Of a stretch of 64,000 bases of DNA, positions 1 through 8,823 are shown one piece after another. The DNA lies in the NCBI GenBank assembly GCA_902806595.1, contig CADCXC010000041.1:62001-126000 (forward strand). The letters are read 5' to 3'. The stretch is from Pyrenopolyporus hunteri (taxonomy: Eukaryota; Ascomycota; Sordariomycetes; Xylariales; Hypoxylaceae). A program made the position numbers and the translations under genes. Each line of letters begins with the position of its first letter. Position 1 is the stretch's first letter. The notes beneath the pieces were generated by a model that saw only the letters and a program-made list of their open reading frames with translations, did not search any database and was not told the origin of the DNA.

Positions 1-276
1 AAGTACAGATAAGCGGCTTGCGAGCCTTGACCAAGCCAGAACGATGATGCCGTATGACTCCCGAACGAAAGATGCAAACCCGTTATGCATCCATGACCAC
101 CGTTTCATATCCGATTCACTTCCGATCGTAACAGAGCAGGGTATCCTTGTCCGCCGTATGCCATGGAGGTGGATGCTCAGAGCAAGATGCCGTCGGTTGC
201 CTGCTCGTCCATCGTCTTCCAAATCCTCCGGAACACGGCATCAGCTGCTCTCGTGAGGGTGAGCGCTACGTCGCGC
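1..276. other. Left edge, 3' flank of the S30 gene
   Basis: No gene is supported here. Short open frames exist but none has a recognisable motif. The part nearest position 277 should carry the 3' UTR of the minus-strand S30 gene. Confidence 0.5.
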
Positions 277-887
277 TTATGAGCCAGGGTTGGGGTTCAT
301 CTGATTCCAACGTTAGTATGGCCTTACGGGAAGGAATGAGGAACAAGTGAACACGGCATACCTTTCGCTTGCCACCGGTCAGCGTGACGTTGACGAATCG
401 TCGGGTGTATGTGAGTCTCTTCTTGGCGCGGCCCTTGGGCGTCTTTGGCTTCTCTTGCTTCTCGACCTATTGAATTTAGACTTGTCAGCGATTCACCCTT
501 GCGATTTGTTTTTGAAGGCCGCGTCCTAGGCGATGATAGATTCGATGAAGAAGCGCTTGTCGAGATGCCGGATAATGCGATTACTCTCGGAGTCTCGGGT
601 GGGAGGAATCTGCCAACAAAGCGAGTGGCGAATGATCGTTCGCTGCCAAATTCGGAGAGTCGATGTCGAGTTTCGATCGCAATCGCAGAACAGTAGGTAG
701 ATGGTACAGGCGCTTCTCGGTCGCGAGGATGAAAATTCCGTGATGAAATTGAATTAACTAACCTTGGGGGTCTGAGACTTGACCTTGCCTGTGGGAATAT
801 CGTCAGCACATTTCCATCTCGCAAAAGCAACCAGCCGGATCGAAGCAACGTACCGGCACGGGCGAGCGATCCGTGAACCTTTCCCAT
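277..887 (-). CDS. rps30: 40S ribosomal protein S30 (eS30)
   Basis: Small, very basic component of the 40S ribosomal subunit. Four exons on the minus strand: 887-854, 788-763, 466-362 and 300-277. They join in phase to a 62-residue protein, the usual size for fungal eS30. It starts MGKVHGSLARAGKVKSQTPK, continues VEKQEKPKTPKGRAKKR and ends KRKMNPNPGS. Donors are GTACGT, GTTAGT and GTATGC; acceptors are CAG, TAG and CAG. The 296-nt second intron is long for the window. There is no ubiquitin-like FUBI leader, as expected of the fungal form. The start is fixed by the conserved MGKVHGSLARAG. A longer frame across 324-1118 simply reads through the introns. Strong sequence recognition; the exact splice points are inferred. 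Confidence 0.95.
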
Positions 888-1739
888 CTTGCAGAATTTG
901 CAGTGTAGACTGTTTCGGGTGTTGATGAAGTTGAAGTTGGGAGGAGAGTCGAAGAAATCGGTGGATGCGGATGATTTTTGCAGATGAATTCGCGGGTCTT
1001 GGCGCGTAGAATTGAGTGGAATGAGGGTTGGGGGGGAAGGAGTTAAGATTGACTCACGCCGAAGAGGCGTCGAGTGTTCGTCAAAATTTCCGCAAAGGGC
1101 TAAGCAAACCCTGGTCATGTGACTGTGAATATTATGGTACGTATCCTGCTATAAAACCGTGAGAGGGGAGGGGAGCTTATCTAAGGCAGGATCCTGCGGG
1201 TATTCATCGGCAAGTCCCGGGCGGGGCTCATCCGCCAACAAACCTACCTATGTACCTAGGTACCTAGATACCTTATTACATAAAATGCACCATGCAAATG
1301 TACCTAGGTACATGTACCATTCAATGTACGTAGGTACCTACCTACTAATCCACATTGGGCCAAGCCCCGGACCCCAGACGTGCATGGCCATGGTCCCACC
1401 CGATACATCATTTCACATGCGCGTCGTTTGACTTCTCAACCCCGTAACCGGCCAACCAATCAACCAACCAACCAACCCGCCCCTCGGTTTGATGAGCTTG
1501 GACAGACCGCCAAACAAGCCATCAGACAAACGGCATCAACATGTAAAGACAAACTATAGTCCATCTTGAATTGTGATCTTGTTGAAACCTATCGGGACTT
1601 AAAACCCTAAATCTCCCTCTTTTCATAGCGCCCAACGCCTTACCCGTTCCACCAAGGTTCGGCGGCTAACCGTGCGGAACTATACCTACATACCTACATA
1701 CCTACCTACACACATTCATACACTTACACCCATCTCGAA
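888..1739. other. Divergent intergenic region with TACCTAGGTA repeats
   Basis: Shared 5' region of S30 (-) and the CREG-like gene (+). It contains copies of the palindromic TACCTAGGTA motif at about 1251-1268 and 1300-1310 and a related one at 1325-1345. A CCTACATA-rich, pyrimidine-rich leader lies just before 1740. No further gene is seen. Confidence 0.5.
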
Positions 1740-2528
1740 ATGAGGCTCCTAGGTAGCTTACCCTTCCTCTCTCTGGCTGCCCGCTCTTGTGTAGCGGAGC
1801 CTGCCCCCGAGCCGCAGTACATCCTCAGCAACCCTCCCGCCGAGGAGTCAAACTATCGCATACCGACCTCGTACGAGTCCGCCGTGCTCGGTCGGCGCAT
1901 CTTAGCTCTTACTCCGCTCGGGACCCTCGCAACCGTCTTCCCGGACTCCTCCCGCGCGCGCCAGCCAGATGGCGTCGCCGGCGCGCCTCTCGGACTCATG
2001 GAGTACGTGGCCGACTGCGAGGAAGAAGGCAACCCTACCATCCTGGCCATAAAGATCGGAACGACCTTCAGGAACGTTGACGGCGGCTCGAATATCAGCC
2101 TGGCCCAGCGGTGGACGCCTCCGTACCCACCCGACAAGCGTATCAAGTCCACCTTCTTTGATTGGCTGTTCGGGCGTGGTGATGAGCCGAAGGATCGAGT
2201 TCCCTACAGCGCGGTCAACCTCCCGCGCTACAGCCTTCTAGGCTATATCGAGAAGATCGATCCTGAGTACACCGAGGCTTTATCGTCGTGTTTCGTGGCC
2301 GCCCACCCCGACGCCAAATACTGGCTCCCGGGGAACAAAATCCACGAGTCCGAGTTCGTAAGGCTCGTCGTTACGCAGGTCTACTGGATCGGCGGCTTCG
2401 GCGATAGAGCGTACATCGGCTGGATCCCCGTCGAGGAATGGAAGGACGTAACGAGGAAGGAGTGGGAAAGTGTAAGACTACCCGGTGAGAAGAAGGGCTG
2501 GGACGAATGGAGCACCTCGGATCTATGA
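1740..2528 (+). CDS. Secreted CREG-like FMN-binding split-barrel protein
   Basis: Single-exon 262-residue protein. The first ~19 residues form a signal peptide (hydrophobic LLGSLPFLSLAA, then a likely cleavage near SCVA-EPAP). The rest matches the CREG / pyridoxamine-5'-phosphate-oxidase-like family: an RRILALTPLGTLATVFPD opening strand, then GAPLGLMEYVADC and NPTILAIKIGTTFRN. A SLAQRWTPPYPP segment and a C-terminal VYWIGGFGDRAYIGWIP follow. One NIS N-glycosylation sequon is visible. Family members are secretory or lysosomal glycoproteins with a flavin-binding fold but often no oxidase activity, so catalysis should not be assumed. The start is the first ATG after a CT-rich leader and is the only one that gives the signal peptide. 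The neighbouring genes are functionally unrelated. Confidence 0.85.
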   Translation: MRLLGSLPFLSLAARSCVAEPAPEPQYILSNPPAEESNYRIPTSYESAVLGRRILALTPLGTLATVFPDSSRARQPDGVAGAPLGLMEYVADCEEEGNPTILAIKIGTTFRNVDGGSNISLAQRWTPPYPPDKRIKSTFFDWLFGRGDEPKDRVPYSAVNLPRYSLLGYIEKIDPEYTEALSSCFVAAHPDAKYWLPGNKIHESEFVRLVVTQVYWIGGFGDRAYIGWIPVEEWKDVTRKEWESVRLPGEKKGWDEWSTSDL

Positions 2529-3040
2529 GCATCAGGTGTCAGAGTGTAGCATATTCCCACGTACATATTTGGGCGGGTTTTCAGTTTTGCGCCTCTAACT
2601 TTGTCTTACAAGTAGCAATTTAGGATGTAAATTGGATTCTGACAGCATCCGATATTGGTTCCGCGGTTAACTCAACACCGAGCAAGTTATAGCCATCGGG
2701 GCTTCTATTTCCCTGTTTGACGAGTATCTAATGCATATAAAGCGGCTTAACCCACGCTCATACGTCCATTGTCAATCCCGCCATATCTCTCTTCCTCGGG
2801 TATGTCCCTTGTTACCTGTCGGCGTAACAAGTTATTGGTGGGTTCCGACGGGTATTTGCGGGGTTACGAACCCCTTAAAATCCGTGCTCGGAGGATAATA
2901 CTTACAAGGTCATGGACAATACAAAGTATCGCTCATGTGTTGTAAAAGTGCAATTCGTGCTAATCCAGTGTAGATTCTTCAGCTATTTAATATAATATTA
3001 TAATATACCTATACACCGAGTCAACATACAGCTAGCCAAG
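2529..3040 (+). other. Intergenic, promoter of the hydrolase gene
   Basis: Contains the 3' flank of the CREG-like gene and the upstream region of the next gene. A TATA-like stretch (gcatataaagc, about 2732-2743) and an AT-rich patch at 2985-3010 are visible. No gene is seen. Confidence 0.4.
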
Positions 3041-4234
3041 ATGAGTGTCACGTCAAATCAGCCGGACGAGACCTTGCCGGACCTGCCCCTCCCGGAGGGC
3101 GTCGTCTCGGACTACGTCGACTGCTCCGCGTCCTGCGGCCTCACATGGCACGTCCTAAAAGCCGGCGAGCCCGGTAAGCCGCTCGTGCTCTTCTGCCACG
3201 GGTACCCGGAGCTCGCGTACTCGTGGCGCAAGATCCTGCCCGCGATCGCCAAGGCGGGATACTACTGCGTGGCGATGGACCAGCGCGGGTACGGCCGCAC
3301 CAAGGGCTGGCCGCGGAAGCAGGCCTTCGCCGACGTCGACCTCAACGACTACGTCTTCACGAACCTGGTGCGCGACCTCGTGTGCCTCGTCTACGGGCTG
3401 GGCTACGAGACGGCGCACAGCATCATCGGCCACGACTTCGGCGGCGTCAGCTCCGCCATGGCCGCCCTCATGCGTCCGGACGTCTTCCTGTCCACCATCC
3501 AGATGAGCCACCCGCACCACCGGCCCGCTCTCCCTCCCCGGCCCAGCCAGGACAACAGCAACGGCAACGACAAGGGGAAAGGAGACATCCAGGCGGAGCT
3601 CGCGAAGCTCGACCCGCCGCGCAAGCACTACAAGTGGTACAACTCCACCGCGCGGGCCGCGGCCGAGTGGGAGGCGCCGGCGCAGGGGCTCGAGGCCTTC
3701 CTGCGGGGGTACTTCCACGTGAAGTCGGGGGACTGGGGCTCGAACGCGCCGCGGCCGCTGGCGGCGTGGGGCGCGCGCGAGCTGGCCGCCCTGCCCGAGT
3801 ACTACGTGATGCGGGCGGAGCGGTCGATGCCGGAGACGGTGGCGGCGCTGATGCGCGGGGAGGACGCGGCGCGCACGGAGCGCTGGCTCCCGCGCGAGGA
3901 CCTGCGCGTGTACTGCGCCGAGTGGGCGCGCACCGGCTTCCAGGGCGCCCTGAACTGGTACCGCGCCCAGACCGCGTCGACGCCCCAGTCCAGGCGCGAC
4001 ATGTACCTCTTCTCCGGCCGCAGGATCGAGGTCCCCTGCGTGTTCATCAGTGGCGAGAAGGACTGGGGGAATTACCAGCAGCCCGGCGCGTTGGAGGGGT
4101 ACGAGGATCCCAAGGCGGTGAAGGAGGGCTGTTATAGGGGCGCGAAGTTCGTGGAGGGCGCTGGCCATTGGGTGCAGCAGGAGAAGCCAGAGGTGGTGAT
4201 TAAGGAGATATTGGCGTTCTTCGATACTCTGTAA
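3041..4234 (+). CDS. Epoxide-hydrolase-like alpha/beta hydrolase
   Basis: Single-exon 397-residue protein of the epoxide hydrolase branch of alpha/beta hydrolases. The oxyanion motif HGYP is at 53-56, followed by a typical RGYGRT at about 82-87. The nucleophile elbow GHDFGG (130-135) gives Asp132, the nucleophile type used by epoxide hydrolases and haloalkane dehalogenases. SGEKDWG supplies a candidate acid Asp341 and GAGHWVQQEKP the base His376. GALNWYR (302-308) carries a cap-domain Tyr307 at the place of the epoxide-activating tyrosine. There is no signal peptide, so it is probably cytosolic. An insert rich in Pro, Asn and Lys (about 162-195) separates core and cap. Third positions are extremely GC-rich, which creates long meaningless frames on the other strand. 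The substrate cannot be read from sequence. Confidence 0.9.
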   Translation: MSVTSNQPDETLPDLPLPEGVVSDYVDCSASCGLTWHVLKAGEPGKPLVLFCHGYPELAYSWRKILPAIAKAGYYCVAMDQRGYGRTKGWPRKQAFADVDLNDYVFTNLVRDLVCLVYGLGYETAHSIIGHDFGGVSSAMAALMRPDVFLSTIQMSHPHHRPALPPRPSQDNSNGNDKGKGDIQAELAKLDPPRKHYKWYNSTARAAAEWEAPAQGLEAFLRGYFHVKSGDWGSNAPRPLAAWGARELAALPEYYVMRAERSMPETVAALMRGEDAARTERWLPREDLRVYCAEWARTGFQGALNWYRAQTASTPQSRRDMYLFSGRRIEVPCVFISGEKDWGNYQQPGALEGYEDPKAVKEGCYRGAKFVEGAGHWVQQEKPEVVIKEILAFFDTL

Positions 4235-4528
4235 TGTGGGTTAGTTGAGTGTTATAGAAATTATACATATATTTGTTGACTCCTTTGTTCGCGCAGTTGT
4301 CGTGGACCCTCACGTCACGTAATTGTAGTCACCTTAGTGGAAGGATGGCGGCGTGCCAAAACATGGAAGTAATGTGAAGTAATAGGCATCGGAACTTAGC
4401 AATAGGCATTGTCAGTAGAGTGAAAAGTAGAACATAGATTAACAGACGAAACGAGTGGTATTGAATAGAATAGAAGATGAGTGTAGGTAAAAGGAGGGAA
4501 ACGAAAAGACAGGGAGAAAAAAAAAATA
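4235..4528. other. Intergenic, convergent gene ends
   Basis: 3' flank of the hydrolase gene and of the minus-strand tRNA. A run of A lies just 3' of the tRNA on the plus strand (4517-4526), which is T on the tRNA strand and would act as the RNA polymerase III terminator. Nothing else is seen. Confidence 0.5.
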
Positions 4529-4615
4529 CACCACACCCCGGACTCGAACCGGGAATCTTCGGCTTATTGATCTTGCAATAGGAGGCCGACGAGTTAACCA
4601 TTTCTCTAGTGCAGC
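4529..4615 (-). tRNA. tRNA-Arg (anticodon CCT) with a 14-nt intron
   Basis: Folded by hand on the minus strand. The acceptor GCTGCAC pairs with GTGTGGT with several G-U pairs, and the discriminator is G. D arm: GAG / CTC around a loop containing TGGTTAA. Anticodon stem: TCGGC / GCCGA. The loop reads CT-CCT-A, then a 14-nt insertion after position 37 (the canonical tRNA intron site), then A. Variable loop AGATT. T arm: CCCGG-TTCGAGT-CCGGG, a perfect stem with a standard loop. The spliced length is 73 nt. On the tRNA strand a T-run follows about 3 nt downstream. The T arm and anticodon arm are convincing; the wobble-rich acceptor lowers confidence, and a decaying copy is possible. Confidence 0.65.
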
Positions 4616-4650
4616 TTCCGTGGTAACGAGTCGTTTACCACTCGACCACC
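4616..4650 (-). repeat. Hairpin, D-arm-like sequence abutting the tRNA 5' end
   Basis: GTGGTAA (4620-4626) pairs perfectly with TTACCAC (4635-4641). Overlapping it, CGAGT (4627-4631) pairs with ACTCG (4640-4644). On the tRNA strand this reads like a second D arm (GAGTGGTAAACGACTC) directly upstream of the tRNA. It could be a partial duplication of a tRNA 5' half or a leader structure. Confidence 0.4.
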
Positions 4651-7142
4651 TTCTCTGCGATGTTTTCATTGTGTGTTATTCACGTATATTAGGAAACTCC
4701 AGCTGGAGTTCCAGCTGGTAGATAAGTGTCGAAGGTACCTGGTATCTACCTGGGTAGCAATCGAGACGTGACGCGGAAGTGCCATGTCACATCTCCACGC
4801 CACGCCCGGCAACCACGACGAGATGCATTAATATCTAGGGTGCCTGCCTCTCTGCATCTACCCGCACACAGCCGCTCCACTATGGCTGGCCGGCTTCCAA
4901 TGAGATGGCCAGGCTTCGCTTCAGCTTAGTCCCCAAACGCCCGATCGAATATATTAGATTCCTAAAAAAGGCAAACAGGGGGAGTAGGTACTTTCCTCCC
5001 TCTAAGTACCAGTCCTGGACTTGCTCACTATATGTACCATGATCATATCAGTGAATGTATCTCACCCAGCTTTATGCCGCCTAGCCATATCCATATCTAC
5101 ACCATACCATATATAGGTACTTAGTAGGTAATTAAAGGATTTCCATTACCTACCTATTATCTACAGATGCCTGTTACGTCATAAATTCTAATAAGCAAGT
5201 TTCTATAAAACGAACTGTGCTGTTTACGCAGAGACTCGAACTTGACACTTGACAAATGGACTCATCTATGCTAGCCACATCAGAGACCAAGTCGGACAGC
5301 TTTTCTCCATACAGCCTCCAGTCTCAGTGGGGTTTTTAGAAATACCTATAAATATCAAGTAGCTACTTCAGATGGATAAAATTATGGAAGCCACGTAATT
5401 CATCCCCAAGTTAGGAAGTTAAGGGGAAATGTCCTCTCTGCCACATCGGCTAACGGTCGTTTAACACTACACTATATTACATAATATACACCCTTTATAA
5501 GTACATCCATATACATAAGATGGAATGGAAAGGGAAATACTTTTCAATAACCCATAGCCTCGAAGGCCCTTTATATTCATTGTGGTTGGCTGTAGTCTTG
5601 TAGTGTAATCCCTGGCTCTTCGTGGACAGACATGCCAGTCGAGTCCGGAGGAAAAATTAAGCTCTGTAGCCAGCTCTATAAATAGGGGTTTATATCATCC
5701 TCTTGAAAATAACCATTAGGGAAACACGGCATCGGAGTCACTTGAATCTCTGGCCTCGTTTTTTCTCTTCAATATTATATCACGTCATGCCCCTTATCCA
5801 TACGCTCGCAAACTCATAACTTAATAGCAGTATTCCAAGAATGTTAGTTCATAATTCTTCTAAATAATAAGCAACATCTACAACTACGGAAAGCAACGAA
5901 TCTTAGTGTACCTATATAGCTTTTATTTAATACGAAGCAATGGTAAGCCCTAGATATCATCACCGATTTATTTTATTGGTGCCTTCTACCACAGTGGACT
6001 GTCTTTAACCTAGCGAAGGTCTATCCCTCCGCAAATACCGATAAAGGGGCCAACACCAATCAAGTCTCAATCGCAAGGTTATTGTATCTATTGTACCTAT
6101 TTATTGCTTCCTGCTACGTCGATGACTTCCTTATAAGCCCCTACTATCCCTAGACAGGCCGAGTTTCGCTCATCCCGTGAATGTCATCTAGAACACTATG
6201 AATAAAGCAATACACTATTAACGCAGGCTCGACCATAACGATGACGGGTAGCTCTATAAGAAATTTATCTTTCATCGTACTTGTGTATTTAGATTATATA
6301 ATCCCGGTTAGCATCTAGACGTGAAGTTCTACACTGACCAACATCTTTGAAAGATCACCACATTTATGGCTTTCGTGCTATGCTTAACTATCCCTAGATA
6401 AGATCCCGTCCTGCAATGGCAATAATAATAGCGCAACTCATGTATCTGCTGCTATATGCCAATGTGTTGTTGACACCTTGGTTAAATTCAGGCACAGCCT
6501 GAGATGTCTAGAGGTGCTCGTCCTGCCGAAAACAAGACTACGCATCTTATCCCACACAGTAACCCTCCCGGTATTTACCTATCGGCTCCCTAGGAAGCAG
6601 TAAACTATTATCTTGGGGCTTGTTCCCATCGAGCGTGGTCGTGTAGCCGAGTTCTAGGCTGCGGTTTTCAATTCAACCCTCCACGACTTAGTTCCAAACC
6701 GAAACCCTCGCCGGTATGGACCCCTATGGTTGTTGACAATGGCCAAGCCTGAATCGCCATTGGCTATAGAGCCATAGATGAGACCGAGTAATCTCCTAGC
6801 CAACTCGAACTCGGTCTGCCACAAAACTATTTAATCTTGCCTAACCTATGGCTCCCAAGGTCCTTCTACTTCTCTTCTTTTTCCCACGCAAAACAGGCGG
6901 GAGCAAGGTCAGAAGCTTACCTGCCCCCAGGCACCTAGCTACTCAAGCGTCTGCGAACTGCTTCCTCTCAAGCCAGCCTAAGATCGTCAGATTTTGACCT
7001 CTCGAGGTTCATTTGCCAGGAGCCTCAATTTGATATTTTGTTCAATCACGGCAGTCAACTTCGAGGTATTCATCAACCCCATCTCCCCCTCGCACTCTTC
7101 CCTTCCCTCTCGTAACTGTACGTTCTAATAATATCGCAGACG
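4651..7142. other. Gene-poor 2.5-kb region with one tRNA-like fragment
   Basis: No open frame with recognisable content. The DNA is moderately AT-rich. A compact tRNA-like fold lies at 6638-6687: GTCGTG pairs with CACGAC and encloses a GCC/GGC D-arm-like hairpin, but there is no anticodon arm. The last ~200 bp should carry the promoter and leader of the gene at 7143. Confidence 0.45.
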
Positions 7143-8129
7143 ATGTCTTACTCTCAAGAGTTCGTTCCTAGCCCCGGCTCCGACGACGACGCCATGGACA
7201 TTGACATTGTCGACAATGTTGGCAATGCGGATGCCTTCGCCGGCGCAACGGTAAGCGACTCTAATGCCTAATCTTCCCAAAAAGATGAAGAATATCATAC
7301 TGACTTTAGATCGACACAGGAAACCCACGAACACATCGTAAGCGCCCTGATCCCGACGCACTACCGATCTCCGCCCACCCACATCCCCGCGGAGACCGGG
7401 ATCAGGGTCTTCGGCGACGCGCGCGAGTACCCGGCGGACGAGGAGATCGACGTGATCTTCGTGCACTACCAGATCATCGCCAACCTGCGGGGCCTGCACG
7501 CCGACGACAACGGCTTCGAGTGCCGGGCGCCGTTCAAGTCGGTCCGCAGCGTGGCCGTGGCCGTGGCCGCCGCCGCCGGCGGCCCCGCCACCGACCTCTC
7601 CGCCCTCGACCCGGGCACCCTCGTCCTGGCGCCGACGGCCCAGAACCGCGCCGTCGTCCTGAGCGCCTTCCACCGCCTCCTCGTCGCCAAGGCCCGCCGC
7701 TGCCGCCTCTACGCCGCCCGCAACCCCTACGTCCAGCTCCTCGAGACGCCCCGGCGCAACCCGGCGTACGAGACGCGCGAGTTCCTCGCGCTCGCCCGCG
7801 CCGCCCGCCCGCGCCCCGCGCCCCTCGACGCCTACGCCGTCGCGGCGCGCGTCCCCGGCGAGCGCGGCGTCCGCGTCGAGCCCGTGCGCAGCGCCCTGGT
7901 GCTCGCCAAGAAGAGCGCCGCCGACGGCGCCGTCGCGTACTTCAACAGCGCCCTGGGCTGCGCCGTCGAGCGGCCGGGCGAGGACGACGTCGTCGTCTGG
8001 GAGTGCGAGGTCGCCTTCCATCTCTTCTGGAAGTGGCACAACGAGCTGAACGGCCGCTCCGCCGATATGAGCTCTATCCAGGGCCAGGTCGATGCCTTGG
8101 CTCGCCAGCTCTCGAACGCTCATATCTAG
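7143..8129 (+). CDS. Hypothetical protein, GC-rich, two exons
   Basis: Not recognised. Exons 7143-7250 and 7320-8129 (donor GTAAGC, acceptor CACAG, phase 0) give 305 residues. The N-terminus is acidic (GSDDDAMDIDIVDNVGNADA) and probably disordered. The body is compact and alanine- and arginine-rich: a likely folded part begins near ETHEHIVSALIPTHYRSPP, and a conserved-looking C-terminal part contains WECEVAFHLFWKWHNELNG. No signal peptide or membrane segment is visible. Third positions are extremely GC-rich, so several long frames on both strands here are shadows. A probable intron lies in the 3' UTR: GTAAGTG at about 8166, a CTGAC branch-like site near 8242 and TACAG near 8260. The start is the first ATG in frame after a CT-rich leader. 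The gene call is firm; the function is unknown. Confidence 0.75.
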
Positions 8130-8823
8130 GATTTGAGCCTAGTACGATCCGGAAGCATTCACGATGTAAGTGTCTTTTTACCCCCCCCCCTCCCCCCCCC
8201 AACTCTCTCATTTTCTCTCTTTTGAAACTTATTCGGATACTGACTGATTAAGTCTACAGTTTCTTGGGAGAAAGCACAGATCGGAATCTGTGCGCAGATA
8301 TTCGTTTATGGACCCTGCGTATACCTAGCTATTCTCTTGCTATGCGCGTGAGCAGAAGAGGGTCGAAAACAATCTCGTTCGCAAGCCAGTAGGCCGGACC
8401 GATCCAAAGCCTCTTTTCGAGTCGCGTCGCAAGTTCGCGCTATACACATATGAACCCAAAGATGTACTTTAGGTAGTTCGGTAGCAGTTGCAGTCTCACC
8501 AATAAACCAGGGCCACGATAATTAAAGTCAATAAACGCCAGTAGCGTAGCAGTAAACTTTTTCTCGTCTTTATTTCCTCATCCTTAGGTAATCTCCCTAG
8601 TTTCCCTATTGTATGTACAATGGTCTATATTGAACCTATACGCTGTATCTCATAATCTTGCTGATTATATCCCAGACGTCTGAACGTCCGGTAGTCTAAG
8701 GGAATAAAGAGGCAATTAAAGTATGTAGTTAGGCAGGTATCTAAACCATAACCGAAAAAAAAAGACAAAGAAAAAGGGTAAAGCACGAAGCCCTCCAGAG
8801 TTCTATATAACACCATTACCAGC
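8130..8823. other. Convergent 3' region
   Basis: Holds the 3' UTR of the plus-strand hypothetical gene, including its likely 3' UTR intron with a C-rich tract at 8180-8200, and the 3' flank of the minus-strand peptidase gene. No gene is seen. Confidence 0.5.

Noticed and set aside
324..1118. 264-codon minus-strand frame
   Set aside because: It reads through the S30 introns. Only the short MGKVHGSLARAG part is genuine.
3155..4168. 337-codon frame antisense to the epoxide-hydrolase-like gene
   Set aside because: Rich in Arg, Ala, Val and Gly, as expected from the opposite strand of GC3-rich coding DNA. The plus strand carries all the catalytic motifs.
7125..8123. 332-codon frame antisense to the hypothetical gene
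   Set aside because: Same GC3 shadow effect, and it crosses the intron of the plus-strand gene without any splice logic.
7520..8251. 243-codon Arg/Pro-rich plus frame
   Set aside because: A frame-shifted reading of the same GC-rich exon; composition is not protein-like.
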